NCBI GenBank assembly: GCA_017405465.1
Contig: JAFRAJ010000016.1
Location: 1-64,000 of the forward strand
Direction: 5' to 3'
Length of the DNA stretch: 64,000 bases
Origin: Oscillospiraceae bacterium
GTDB taxonomy: Bacteria; Bacillota; Clostridia; Oscillospirales; Ruminococcaceae
Under the pieces are notes generated by a model. The model saw nothing but the letters and a program-made list of their open reading frames with translations, made no database searches and was not told the DNA's origin. Position numbers and translations under genes: made by a program. Position 1 is the stretch's first letter, and every line of letters starts with the position of its first letter. Below are positions 15,868 to 24,792 of the stretch, one piece after another.

Positions 15868-16946
15868 TGTTTGAGAAACTTCAGAAGATAAAAGAAAGAT
15901 TCGAGGAGGTATACCGCCTTCTCCAGCTTCCCGAGACGGTGAGCGATCAGGAACTGTACAGGAACCTGAACAAGGAATACAAGAATCTTTCGCCTGTAGT
16001 GGAAGAATTCAACAGATATCTTTCCTTCAAGGAAGAAGCTGAGGAGGCCGACGAGATACTCTCCGATCCCTCCAGTGATGATGATCTCAGAGAAATGGCC
16101 GAGATGCAGAAGGAAGAAGCCCAGGAAGGGCTCCGGACCAGCGAGGAGGAGCTCAAGATCCTCCTGCTCCCTAAGGACGAAGATGACGAGAAGAACGTCA
16201 TAGTCGAGATCAGGGCCGGCACAGGCGGAGAAGAAGCGGCATTGTTCGCAGCGGATCTTTATAGGATGTACAGCATGTATGCCGTGACGCAGAACTGGAA
16301 GACTGAAGTCATCAATGAGAATGAGACTGAACTTGGCGGCTTCAAGGAGATAAGCTTCATAGTCAACGGCAAGGGTGCATACAGCCGCCTCAAGTATGAG
16401 AGCGGTACCCACAGGGTCCAGAGAGTGCCCGAGACAGAGTCGCAGGGAAGGATACAGACCTCCGCCTGCACAGTGGCGACTCTGCCGGAAGCAGAAGATG
16501 TTGAACTTGAGATAAATCCAAAGGATCTGCAGATAGATACTTTCCGTTCAAGCGGAGCCGGCGGGCAGCACGTCAACAAGACTGAATCGGCTATACGCAT
16601 AACTTATCTTCCCACCGGACTGGTGGTGGAATGTCAGGATGAGCGCAGCCAGTTCAAGAACAAGGACCGGGCCATGAAGATACTGCGCTCAAAACTCCTG
16701 GAAGAGAAGAAAAGAGAACAGCAGGGAAAGATAGCTGAGGAGAGAAGAAGCCAGGTCGGCTCCGGAGACAGAAGTGAAAGGATTAGGACCTATAATTTCC
16801 CTCAGGGCAGGGTGACTGATCACAGGGTGAACCTCACCTTGTATAAGATAGACGCTATCATGAACGGCGATCTCGGAGAGATCATAGACGCACTGGCGAC
16901 CGCTGACAGAGCGGAAAAACTGAGAGCATCCGGTACGGATGTCTGA
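15867..16946 (+). CDS. prfA: Peptide chain release factor 1
   Basis: 359 residues, full length. RF1 ends translation at UAA and UAG. The stop-codon tripeptide of the P-x-T type is PET (188-190, in '[11 protein letters not shown]'), which separates RF1 from RF2 (SPF). The catalytic GGQ is at 232-234 ('[13 protein letters not shown]'). It is followed 8 bp later by sua5. Its modifying enzyme prmC is on the other strand at 20904-21734, not in the usual prmC-prfA order. Confidence 0.96.
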   Translation: MFEKLQKIKERFEEVYRLLQLPETVSDQELYRNLNKEYKNLSPVVEEFNRYLSFKEEAEEADEILSDPSSDDDLREMAEMQKEEAQEGLRTSEEELKILLLPKDEDDEKNVIVEIRAGTGGEEAALFAADLYRMYSMYAVTQNWKTEVINENETELGGFKEISFIVNGKGAYSRLKYESGTHRVQRVPETESQGRIQTSACTVATLPEAEDVELEINPKDLQIDTFRSSGAGGQHVNKTESAIRITYLPTGLVVECQDERSQFKNKDRAMKILRSKLLEEKKREQQGKIAEERRSQVGSGDRSERIRTYNFPQGRVTDHRVNLTLYKIDAIMNGDLGEIIDALATADRAEKLRASGTDV

Positions 16947-16954
16947 GGCATAAA

Positions 16955-17983
16955 TTGGAAACGAAACTTATAAAAGTGGATAACGGCAACATGCTGACCG
17001 CAGCAAGAGAAGCAGCAGAGCTCCTCAACGGCGGCAGCGTCGTTGCCATACCTACAGAGACCGTATACGGACTTGCGGCATCGATATACAGCGAAGAAGC
17101 GCTCAGGGAAGTTTATGCAGTAAAGGGGAGACCTCAGGATAACCCGGTGATAGTTCATATATCTGATGAATCCATGCTGGACGGCATAGTTACAGAGATC
17201 CCTGAGGACGCGAGGATACTGGCTGAACATTTCTGGCCGGGACCGCTGACTATGATCTTCAGGAAGACAGACAGAGTTTCAGACACGATCACCTGCGGAC
17301 TCGATTCTGTGGCAGTGAGGTTTCCGTCCCATCCTGTGGCTCATGCAGTGATGGAGGCAGCCGGTGTTCCTCTGGCAGCGCCTTCTGCAAATCTTTCGGG
17401 AAAACCTTCTCCTACGACTGCGGAGCACTGTGTTCATGATCTGTGGGGCAAAGTCCCGCTGATACTGGACGGCGGGCAGTGTGACGTAGGAGTCGAGAGT
17501 ACGGTAGTCTCGGTGCTGGGAGATCATCCTGTGATACTGAGACCCGGCATCATATCTCTGGAGGAGATAAGAAAGTATCTGCCTTCCGCTGAAGTTTCTG
17601 AAGCTGTCACCAGAAAAGTCTCAGACGACGAGAAGGTCGCGTCTCCGGGACTCAAATACAAACATTATTCTCCGGACTGTAAAGTTATCCTGGTCAAGGG
17701 GAGCCTCGACAGTTTCTCCCGATATGTAGCTGGTCAGCGTAAGGAAGGAGACTGGGCGATGTGCTTCTCAGGAGAGGAAGATCACATCCCGCTGTCCTGT
17801 CTTACATACGGAACAGAAGGAGATGCCGAGAGTCAGGCACACAGCATCTTTGCGGTACTGCGTGAACTAGATCAGCTTGGAGCAAAGAGGGTCTTCGTGA
17901 GAGCTCCTGAAGAAGACGGAAGATCCATGGCAGTCTCCAACCGGCTGATGAGAGCAGCAGGCTTCGAGGAGGTATTACTCTGA
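16955..17983 (+). CDS. Threonylcarbamoyl-AMP synthase (Sua5 type)
   Basis: 342 residues: an N-terminal YrdC domain (about 15-200) with 'GGSVVAIPTETVYGLAA', 'KGRPQDNPVIVH' and 'PSANLSGKPSPT', a linker, and a C-terminal Sua5 domain (about 225-340). It makes threonylcarbamoyl-AMP for the t6A37 tRNA modification. It starts at TTG 16955 with GAGG six bases upstream. Its stop overlaps the coaE start by one base (TGATG), so the genes are translationally coupled. Confidence 0.93.
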   Translation: METKLIKVDNGNMLTAAREAAELLNGGSVVAIPTETVYGLAASIYSEEALREVYAVKGRPQDNPVIVHISDESMLDGIVTEIPEDARILAEHFWPGPLTMIFRKTDRVSDTITCGLDSVAVRFPSHPVAHAVMEAAGVPLAAPSANLSGKPSPTTAEHCVHDLWGKVPLILDGGQCDVGVESTVVSVLGDHPVILRPGIISLEEIRKYLPSAEVSEAVTRKVSDDEKVASPGLKYKHYSPDCKVILVKGSLDSFSRYVAGQRKEGDWAMCFSGEEDHIPLSCLTYGTEGDAESQAHSIFAVLRELDQLGAKRVFVRAPEEDGRSMAVSNRLMRAAGFEEVLL

Positions 17984-20004
17984 TGAGAGTGTTTGGACTC
18001 ACCGGACGCAGCGGCAGCGGAAAATCCACTGCCCTTGAGATATTCAGGGAATTAGGCGTACCGGTCCTTGAGTGTGACAGGATAGTCAGAGAGATAGAAT
18101 CTCCGGGACATGGATGCTTTGATGAGTTAGTAAGCGAGTATTCGGAGGATATCCTCTTACCGTCCGGAGAACTCGACAGAAGAAAACTTGCCGGCATCGC
18201 GTTCTCATCAAAGGAAGAGACAGAACGTCTCAACAGCGTCGTTCATAAGCATGTGCTGAGCGAGCTTGAGAGAAGGTTCGATACACTCCAAAAGCAGGGA
18301 AATGCTTACTGCATCGTGGAAGCACCTCAGCTTTTTGAGAGCGGGCTGGACAGAAGGTGTGATGAGATCATTCTGGTCACGGCACCTGAGAAAAGTCTCA
18401 AAGACAGGATAATCAGAAGAGACGGTCTGGATGAGAATATGGCCGATATGAGGCTGGCTGCGCAGATAAGCGATGAGGAGCTGCGCAGCAGATGCGGTAT
18501 CATAATAGAGAATGACTCGGGACTCGGAGAATTCCGGGAAAAGATAAAAGATATCAAAAACACTTTTGATAAATCAACAACGGAGGATGGAAAAGTGGAA
18601 GAGAAGAAGACCGCAGGACAGCTCCTGCAGGAAGAACTCTGCTTGAAGAAAGAAAGTGCCATAAAGACCTATGGCAAAGAGAACAAAAAGCAGATCGACG
18701 AATATGGACGCGACTATATGGCGTTCATGAACAGATCCAAGACTGAGAGAGAATTTGCATGCAATGCAGCTGAATATCTCTCCGGTAAGGGATTCAAAGT
18801 ATTCGAGCCCGGCAAGAAGTATAAAGCCGGAGACAAGATCTACTGGCTCAACAAGGGGAAAAGCCTTGTCGCAGCTGTGATCGGAAAGAAGCCTCTTGAC
18901 GACGGACTGCTCATCACAGCATCTCACGTCGACAGCCCCAGACTCGATATCAGACCTCATCCGCTGTATGAGTCAGAAGGCATCGCACTGTTCAAGACAC
19001 ACTATTACGGCGGCATCAAGAAGTATCAGTGGGTGACACTGCCTCTTGCACTGCACGGTGTAGTTTCCAAGATGGACGGCACTGACGTGACAGTGTGCAT
19101 CGGTGAAGACGAAGAAGATCCGATCTTCTACATCAGCGATCTGCTCCCGCACCTTTCGAGGAAGGTACAGGGCTCCCGCACAGCCGGCGACGTCATCAAC
19201 GGTGAGGAACTCAATGTCATCCTCGGAACAGAGCCTTATGATGACGACAAGGTCAAGGATCCCGTCAAGCTCGCAGTGCTCAAAGCTCTCAATGACAAAT
19301 ACGGTATGACTGAAACTGATTTCCAGTCTGCCGAGCTTGAGATCGTCCCTGCCATGAAGGCGAGATATATCGGATTCGACAAGACCCTTATCGCTGCCTA
19401 CGGACATGACGACAAGATCTGCGGATATACGACCATGACAGCTCTCACAGAGCTCAAGAAACCGGAGAAGACCTGCATCATGATCCTCGCAGACAAGGAA
19501 GAGATCGGAAGCGTGGGAAACACCGGAATGAACTCCCATATCCTCAGCAGCTTCGTTGCATTCCTGTGCAAACCCTACGATGTGATGCCTGAGAAGGTGT
19601 TCATCAACTCCAAGTGCCTCTCCGCTGACGTAGCTGCGGGATTCGATCCTACCTTCCCGATGGTCAACGAGCCGATGAACGCTGCCTACCTCAACAGAGG
19701 ACCCGCAGTGTGCAAGTACCTCGGCTCCGGAGGCAAGGGCGGCTCCAACGATGCTCATGCAGAATATGTCGGAGCTCTTTCAAGAATGTGGGCTGAAGCC
19801 GGTGTGCCGTGGCAGCTTGCAGAGCTTGGAAAGATCGACGAAGGCGGCGGCGGTACCGTTGCTTCCTATATCTCAAGATTCGGCGTCGATACCATCGACA
19901 TCGGAGTACCGCTTCTCTCCATGCATTCACCTTATGAGGTCGCTGCTTCTCTTGACCTCTATGCAATGTACAGAGCAGCCTATGAGTTCTATGTAAGGAT
20001 GTGA
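17983..20004 (+). CDS. coaE: Dephospho-CoA kinase reading in frame into an M18 aminopeptidase
   Basis: 673 residues in one open frame. Residues 1-200 are a complete CoaE: Walker A 'GRSGSGKST' (8-16), 'ECDRIVREI', 'VEAPQLFESGL'; it makes CoA from dephospho-CoA. Residues about 205-673 are a complete M18 (aspartyl aminopeptidase-type) zinc peptidase: 'TASHVDSPRLD', 'LADKEEIGSVGNTGM', 'GGSNDAHAEY', 'SMHSPYEVA'. No stop divides them. At 18595 an in-frame GTG has GGAGG eight bases upstream and gives 'MEEKKTAGQLLQEE', the expected N terminus of the peptidase. Two proteins may thus be made from one frame: the fusion and the free peptidase. Confidence 0.88.
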   Translation: MRVFGLTGRSGSGKSTALEIFRELGVPVLECDRIVREIESPGHGCFDELVSEYSEDILLPSGELDRRKLAGIAFSSKEETERLNSVVHKHVLSELERRFDTLQKQGNAYCIVEAPQLFESGLDRRCDEIILVTAPEKSLKDRIIRRDGLDENMADMRLAAQISDEELRSRCGIIIENDSGLGEFREKIKDIKNTFDKSTTEDGKVEEKKTAGQLLQEELCLKKESAIKTYGKENKKQIDEYGRDYMAFMNRSKTEREFACNAAEYLSGKGFKVFEPGKKYKAGDKIYWLNKGKSLVAAVIGKKPLDDGLLITASHVDSPRLDIRPHPLYESEGIALFKTHYYGGIKKYQWVTLPLALHGVVSKMDGTDVTVCIGEDEEDPIFYISDLLPHLSRKVQGSRTAGDVINGEELNVILGTEPYDDDKVKDPVKLAVLKALNDKYGMTETDFQSAELEIVPAMKARYIGFDKTLIAAYGHDDKICGYTTMTALTELKKPEKTCIMILADKEEIGSVGNTGMNSHILSSFVAFLCKPYDVMPEKVFINSKCLSADVAAGFDPTFPMVNEPMNAAYLNRGPAVCKYLGSGGKGGSNDAHAEYVGALSRMWAEAGVPWQLAELGKIDEGGGGTVASYISRFGVDTIDIGVPLLSMHSPYEVAASLDLYAMYRAAYEFYVRM

Positions 20005-20027
20005 TCTGAAAAGATAAGGATATGACA

Positions 20028-20057
20028 AGGCCTGGCATCAGTTCTGATGCCAGGCCT
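20028..20057. terminator. Convergent terminator between coaE/M18 and thiT
   Basis: AGGCCTGGCATCA (20028-20040) pairs perfectly over 13 bp with TGATGCCAGGCCT (20045-20057) around a GTTC loop, followed by CTTATGCGTTTT. It lies between convergent genes and can serve both. Confidence 0.8.
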
Positions 20058-20083
20058 CTTATGCGTTTTGGATTATCAGCTGA

Positions 20084-20698
20084 TCATTCTTCCGCTTTGT
20101 CTCTGAGATTCCTGACGAAGGGTGCGATAAGTACAGCAACAATCGTCGTAATGATGATCTCGGGGATCATGTATGAGCCGTTGTAGATGAAACTGTAGAG
20201 GAATACGAGCATCCCGCCGTCAAACTTGTCCATGATGGACTGACCGAATGCTCCCATGTTCTCAAAGAACCATCCGGCGTATTCTCCCCAGACAACGATT
20301 CCGGATATCAGATGCGACAGGAACCTCAGGAAAGTCGCGACAAGAGCGCCAAGTGCAAGGTCTTTCTTGGGGTTGTTTCCGTTGCGGAAGAGACCTCCGA
20401 GTCCCAGGACTGTGAAGGCTACCAGGTAGTCAAAGAGCAGTTCCACTACGAAAGCGACCGGACCGAGCCCGGAACCGGAGAATCCGGTGATGAGCTGGAT
20501 CAGCGAGAAGGCGAACGCGCTTAGAAGTCCCTGCTTGAGTCCGTACACATAGGAGATGACTATGATGGGAAGCATGGAGCAGAATGTGATGGAGCCTCCG
20601 TTTGGAAGAAATTTGAATTTCGGGTACACTGCCAGCACAGCTGATATCGCCAGCAGAAGCGCACATGTGACGAGAACGCGCAGTTTTTTGTTTTGCAT
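20084..20698 (-). CDS. thiT: Energy-coupled thiamine transporter S component ThiT
   Basis: 204-residue membrane protein with about six membrane segments, the substrate-binding S component of an ECF transporter for thiamine. The signature 'FLPNGGSITFCSMLPII' (in two parts here) and 'SYVYGLKQGLLSAF' match ThiT, as does 'WGEYAGWF' in the loop before the fifth helix. The ATP-binding and T subunits are not in this window. A TPP riboswitch and terminator precede it, which independently supports thiamine as substrate. Confidence 0.92.
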   Translation of the reverse strand: MQNKKLRVLVTCALLLAISAVLAVYPKFKFLPNGGSITFCSMLPIIVISYVYGLKQGLLSAFAFSLIQLITGFSGSGLGPVAFVVELLFDYLVAFTVLGLGGLFRNGNNPKKDLALGALVATFLRFLSHLISGIVVWGEYAGWFFENMGAFGQSIMDKFDGGMLVFLYSFIYNGSYMIPEIIITTIVAVLIAPFVRNLRDKAEE

Positions 20699-20749
20699 CT
20701 TATAAGACCTTTCTTCCCGGTTTTTACTGGGTATTTTTATTTATTACAG

Positions 20750-20778
20750 AAAAAGAGCGGCAGCCGGGACTGCCGCTC
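20750..20778 (-). terminator. Riboswitch expression-platform terminator of thiT
   Basis: GAGCGGCAG pairs with CTGCCGCTC (9 bp, 20755-20763 and 20770-20778) and is followed on the leftward transcript by U5. It lies between the TPP aptamer and thiT, so it is the likely off switch when TPP is bound. Confidence 0.9.
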
Positions 20779-20792
20779 ATATCAGCTATGAA

Positions 20793-20884
20793 CTTGCTGC
20801 ACTCCCTACGACGTGATTATACGACAGGTTCAAAGGGACCGGATCTAAAGATCCGTCTCAGCCTTCCGGCACCCCTGTGCTTGA
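20793..20884 (-). ncRNA. TPP riboswitch (THI element)
   Basis: Read leftward, the sequence contains the conserved THI blocks in order: AGGGGTGCC near 20875, GGCTGAGA near 20860, CCCTTTGAACCTG near 20830 and the closing GTAGGGAGTGC near 20803. The variable stem GGATC-TTTA-GATCC lies between the second and third. It controls thiT through the downstream terminator. Confidence 0.95.
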
Positions 20885-20903
20885 TATTTTCTGTTTTTCG
20901 CTC

Positions 20904-21734
20904 TCAGTTTACCGCTGCATACACTATCCTGTCAAGCGAGGAATAATCCTTGCGGACGGTAATATCATGATAGCCGCTCTCCCTGAACAGAGCCGTCACA
21001 GCTTCGGCCTGATCGTTTCCTATCTCGAAAGCCATATGACCGCCGGACCTCAGTTTGCTCTTGTAGCAGGGGATGATCGTGCGGTAGAAGTCGAGACCGT
21101 CATCACCGCCGAGGAAAGCCATTTTCGGCTCTTCTTTGAGCTCGTCGAAGTTTGAGGAGTAGTCTTCCGGGGTGATGTACGGGGGATTGCATATGATGAG
21201 ATCAAATCCGGAATCGGGGATCGACTCATGATAGGCAAGAGCATCTGCGACAACGATATCGATGTCAAGACTCAGCTTCGCGGCATTCTCCCACAGGAGG
21301 GCAGAGGCATCCTGAGACAGTTCCACCGCAGTTACGTTAGCTCCGGGACAGGATCTTTTTGCACTGAAAGCCAGGACTCCGGTACCGCTGCAGAGGTCAA
21401 GAACTTCAGGATGTGAGAGATCTTTCAGGAGTTCTGCAGCTGTTTCTGCCAGGATCTCTGTTTCAGGACGGGGGATGAGAGCTCTCCTGTCGACCATGAT
21501 CTCGAAATCAAGAAACGGCCATATTCCGCTTATGTACTGAAGGGGCTCGCCGGATGCGCGTCTCTCCGCAAGTTCCATGAGTTTTCCGAACTCCTCTTCG
21601 CTCACATCATGAGTGAGATCATAGCGCATATGGCCTGTAGAGAGCTCGTACAGTACGTTCAGGTCATTCATATTATGAGAAGGCCCTTTCTCAAGGACCT
21701 TCATGGCAAGTCTGCAGGCTTCGTTCGGGGTCAT
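20904..21734 (-). CDS. prmC: Peptide chain release factor N5-glutamine methyltransferase
   Basis: 276 residues. It methylates the glutamine of the GGQ motif of release factors. An N-terminal helical domain (1-80) precedes a Rossmann methyltransferase: motif I 'VLDLCSGTGVLAF', then the substrate motif 'DLIICNPPYITPED'. Its start overlaps the stop of the DUF1385 gene (ATGA). It is the last gene of a leftward five-gene operon. Its substrate RF1 (prfA) is on the other strand 4 kb away. Confidence 0.94.
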   Translation of the reverse strand: MTPNEACRLAMKVLEKGPSHNMNDLNVLYELSTGHMRYDLTHDVSEEEFGKLMELAERRASGEPLQYISGIWPFLDFEIMVDRRALIPRPETEILAETAAELLKDLSHPEVLDLCSGTGVLAFSAKRSCPGANVTAVELSQDASALLWENAAKLSLDIDIVVADALAYHESIPDSGFDLIICNPPYITPEDYSSNFDELKEEPKMAFLGGDDGLDFYRTIIPCYKSKLRSGGHMAFEIGNDQAEAVTALFRESGYHDITVRKDYSSLDRIVYAAVN

Positions 21735-22642
21735 AGTTCAGCCTCTGAAAGATCTTCCGGGATGACGGCTTTCATGGCTTCTATGGCGACTTCTATCATA
21801 TCGTCATCCGGTTCGAACACGGTCATCCTCTGGACCCAGAGCCCCGGAGCAGAGAGGATCCTGGACAGGATCCCGTCGCTCCTTCCTGCGAATTTGATGC
21901 ATTCATAGGACAGGCCCATGATGAGAGGAAGGCATAGAAGCTTGTAAAGAACTCTCATACCGGTGGATCCCCACGGTACGAAGGAGAAGATCAGTATGCT
22001 TATGAGGACTGTGATGAAGAGAAAACTAGTCCCGCACCTCGGGTGGAACCTCTTCATCTTTCTGACATTTTCTACTGTGAGATCCTCACCGGCTTCAAAG
22101 CAGAATATGGTCTTATGTTCGGCACCGTGATACATGAATACTCTCTTTATCTCCTTCATGCGGGAGACAAGGGAGATATAGCTGAGGAATATGGCTATCT
22201 TGAGGATGCCTTCTATCAGTGTTTTGAATCCGTCTATCGGAAGGAACCTTGCCAGCAGTCCTGTTACAGCCGTGGGAAGAAGTACGAACATCGCGATGGA
22301 GAGAAAGCCTGCAAGAACTGCGGAGAATATCCCGATCGCCTGATTCGTCTTCTCGCCGAAATGATCCTTGAGCCATCTGTCAAACTTGTCTTCTTCCTCG
22401 CCTTCGGGAAAAGCGATGTCTGTAGATCTCATGATAAAGGAATAACCGGATTTGAGGGCGAAGAACATCGCTGCGACGCCTCTGAGAAGAGGGATGTTCT
22501 TGAATGGATTCCTGTCTGTTTCCGAAATCTCTGTGCGGATCGTACCGTCAGGCTGTCTTACCGCCAGACAGGTGAGGCGGGGACCCTTCATGGCTATTCC
22601 TTCCATGACAGCCTGTCCGCCGATCGAAGTCTTAAAACTCAT
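21731..22642 (-). CDS. DUF1385 family membrane protein
   Basis: 303 residues. The N-terminal 'IGGQAVMEGIAMKGP' and the central 'KRVFMYHGAEHKTIFCFEAGEDLTVENV' (in parts), followed by 'FHPRCGTSFLF', are the family signatures. Four or five membrane segments are visible. DUF1385 genes often neighbour prmC and prfA in Bacillota; the function is unknown. It begins 3 bp after the histidine kinase stop and overlaps prmC, so it is in the same operon. Confidence 0.88.
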   Translation of the reverse strand: MSFKTSIGGQAVMEGIAMKGPRLTCLAVRQPDGTIRTEISETDRNPFKNIPLLRGVAAMFFALKSGYSFIMRSTDIAFPEGEEEDKFDRWLKDHFGEKTNQAIGIFSAVLAGFLSIAMFVLLPTAVTGLLARFLPIDGFKTLIEGILKIAIFLSYISLVSRMKEIKRVFMYHGAEHKTIFCFEAGEDLTVENVRKMKRFHPRCGTSFLFITVLISILIFSFVPWGSTGMRVLYKLLCLPLIMGLSYECIKFAGRSDGILSRILSAPGLWVQRMTVFEPDDDMIEVAIEAMKAVIPEDLSEAEL

Positions 22643-22645
22643 GGT

Positions 22646-24097
22646 CTATTGTTCCTGTGAATCATTATTGTTTGCTGAATTGTAGATCGGGAGCGTGAGG
22701 TAGACGGTAGTGCCGTGTCCAAGTTCACTCTCTATTCTGAGGGAGCCTTTGTGGGCTTTCATGATCTCGTCAACAAGTGAGAGACCGATACCTGTGCCGT
22801 ACACGGCATTGCTTGCCATATAGTACCTCTCAGTGACTCTCGGTATCTCGTCTTTCGGTATTCCCGGACCTCTGTCCCTCACTGATATGACAGCTTCGGT
22901 ATCACTTGCTGTAAGCTTTACCGATATCGTCTTCTTTCTCGCGGAATACTTGAGAGCATTGTCGAAGACATTGGTGAACACCTGTCTCAGCCTGTTCTTG
23001 TCTGCATTCACGAATACAGGATATTCAGGCTCGGAATACTTTATTATGATGCCCTGCTTTTGTGCTCTCTGTTCGAGAGTGAGCACAGCGTCAGACAGTT
23101 CAGCTCCGAGGTCGAGCATGACCGGATCGTATGTGAGCTCCCGCTGCGACTCGAGTCTGGAAAAGTCCAGAAGACCTTCTACAAGTCCCGAGAGACGTTC
23201 AGTCTCACTGGAGATGATGCTGAGTCCTCTCTGGCGCAGCTCGTCATCAGGGGAGAGGGTGCTTATCGTATCGCTCCAGCCCTTTATGGAAGTCAGAGGC
23301 GTCCTCAGTTCGTGAGAGATGGAGGATATGAAATCATTCTTTATGTTGTTCGTGCGCTGCAGTTCAGCAGCCATGTTATTGACGATGTCACACAGATCCC
23401 CGAGTTCACCGCTGTAGATGTTGTCTATCCTTGTATCAAACTGCCCGGCTGCTACCTTTTCTGCAGCTCTGCCTATGTCATTTATCGGATTTCTGATGGA
23501 GGTCACATAAAGGCTTCCCGTCAGAGAGACTATGGCGATCAGTGCGAGACCGATCAGAACGGAAAAACCGACGTTTCTGAACAGCCTTCCGTCGATCAGC
23601 CTTAGAGAACTTACCAGCCTGATCGCGGATATATCACCGTAGTTGCCTTTCAGCATCTGTGTGACGGCCAGAACATGCTCACCTGAGGAAGAGCGTCCAA
23701 CATGAGACCCGTATCCGGAAGCTGAATTCTGAGCTAAGGTGAAATCGTCCCGGAAGAGCATATCAGGACGTGAGAATCCGCTGGATGTCATCAGAACTGA
23801 TCCGTCGCGTCCCAGAAGCATCAGCTCGAATTTGTCTTTTTCCGAGAAATTCTCGACTACATCCACCATGTTCATATACCGCTCAGAGTAAGTGGCGCCT
23901 GATGAAGGTATGGAGCTGACGGTGGAGGACATCCTGAACTGGATGGACTGCTCAGCGGAATAATAATATGTGCGTCTGAATACGAAGAAAACAGCTATGC
24001 AGGAAACGACCACCGTAACGATCGTGGGTATAAGAGTTACATACACCCACCGTTCGGTGATCCCTCCGGGTATAAGTTTTTTCCCTGACAGCTTCAC
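22646..24097 (-). CDS. Sensor histidine kinase (HAMP, HisKA, HATPase)
   Basis: 483 residues. Two membrane segments (about 19-41 and 176-198) flank an extracytoplasmic sensor domain of about 135 residues. HAMP follows (about 199-250), then HisKA with the phospho-acceptor H262 in 'SSISHELRTPLTS', and the ATPase with N, G1 and G2 boxes ('NVFDNALKYS', 'VRDRGPGIPKDE', 'GTGIGLSLVDEI'). It starts at GTG, 4 bp after the response regulator stop. The overall layout is PhoR/WalK-like, but no PAS domain is evident. The signal is unknown; the lipoprotein encoded first in the operon may take part in sensing. Confidence 0.92.
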   Translation of the reverse strand: MKLSGKKLIPGGITERWVYVTLIPTIVTVVVSCIAVFFVFRRTYYYSAEQSIQFRMSSTVSSIPSSGATYSERYMNMVDVVENFSEKDKFELMLLGRDGSVLMTSSGFSRPDMLFRDDFTLAQNSASGYGSHVGRSSSGEHVLAVTQMLKGNYGDISAIRLVSSLRLIDGRLFRNVGFSVLIGLALIAIVSLTGSLYVTSIRNPINDIGRAAEKVAAGQFDTRIDNIYSGELGDLCDIVNNMAAELQRTNNIKNDFISSISHELRTPLTSIKGWSDTISTLSPDDELRQRGLSIISSETERLSGLVEGLLDFSRLESQRELTYDPVMLDLGAELSDAVLTLEQRAQKQGIIIKYSEPEYPVFVNADKNRLRQVFTNVFDNALKYSARKKTISVKLTASDTEAVISVRDRGPGIPKDEIPRVTERYYMASNAVYGTGIGLSLVDEIMKAHKGSLRIESELGHGTTVYLTLPIYNSANNNDSQEQ

Positions 24098-24101
24098 GTT
24101 C

Positions 24102-24791
24102 TCAGTTCGCGCACCATCTGTATCCGTATCCCCAGATGGTCTGGAGATAAACGGGGTTGCTGGGATCGTCTTCCACCTTGATCCTCAGCCTTCTGATATT
24201 GACGTCCACTATCTTGACGTCTCCAAAATATGACTCTCCCCATACTGCGTTGAGTATGGAATCGCGGTCCAGAGCGGTGCCTGCGTTATCAAAAAAGAAC
24301 TCGATGATCTGGTATTCGACCTGTGTGAGGTCGAGAGGCTTTCCGTTCTTCGTGACTCTGCGGGCTTTCTTATCCAGGGTGAAGACGCCCTGAGTAATGA
24401 CTGAATCGGAGTCACGGCTGCCTGATGAACGTCTTGCGACCGCTTCGACTCTTGCCAGAAGCTCATTGATGCTAAAGGGCTTCGTAACATAGTCGTCGGC
24501 TCCGATGGAAAGTCCCCGGATCTTATCGGCTTCCTGGACCTTTGCGGTGAGCATTATGATGCCGATGTTCTTGTTGGTCTCGCGGATCTGGCGGCACAGT
24601 TCGAGTCCGTCCATGCCGGGCAGCATTATGTCCAGCAGGGCGATATCGAAACTGTCCGGAGCCTCGTTATAGACCTCTAGAGCCCTCTCTGCGGAGGGCA
24701 CGCGTACGGCTTCATAGCCGGCACGGTCAAGGTTGATGGCTATGACGTCGCGGATGGAGTATTCGTCTTCCACTACCAGTACTTTTTTCAA
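24102..24791 (-). CDS. OmpR/PhoB-family response regulator
   Basis: 229 residues: a receiver domain with phospho-acceptor D54 in 'ALLDIMLPGMDG' and the conserved lysine in 'DDYVTKPFS', then a winged-helix DNA-binding domain ('LTQVEYQIIEFFFDN', 'VDVNIRRLRIKVE', 'TIWGYGYRW'). The start is TTG at 24791, one base after the lipoprotein stop, with GGAG eight bases upstream inside the previous gene. An in-frame TTG at 24806 has no ribosome site. Partner of the adjacent kinase. Confidence 0.92.
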   Translation of the reverse strand: MKKVLVVEDEYSIRDVIAINLDRAGYEAVRVPSAERALEVYNEAPDSFDIALLDIMLPGMDGLELCRQIRETNKNIGIIMLTAKVQEADKIRGLSIGADDYVTKPFSINELLARVEAVARRSSGSRDSDSVITQGVFTLDKKARRVTKNGKPLDLTQVEYQIIEFFFDNAGTALDRDSILNAVWGESYFGDVKIVDVNIRRLRIKVEDDPSNPVYLQTIWGYGYRWCAN

Positions 24792-24792
24792 A

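Noticed and set aside
15477..16412. 311-codon frame antisense to DUF4364/prfA
   Set aside because: It overlaps two well-supported genes, shows no family features and is explained by codon bias of the sense strand.
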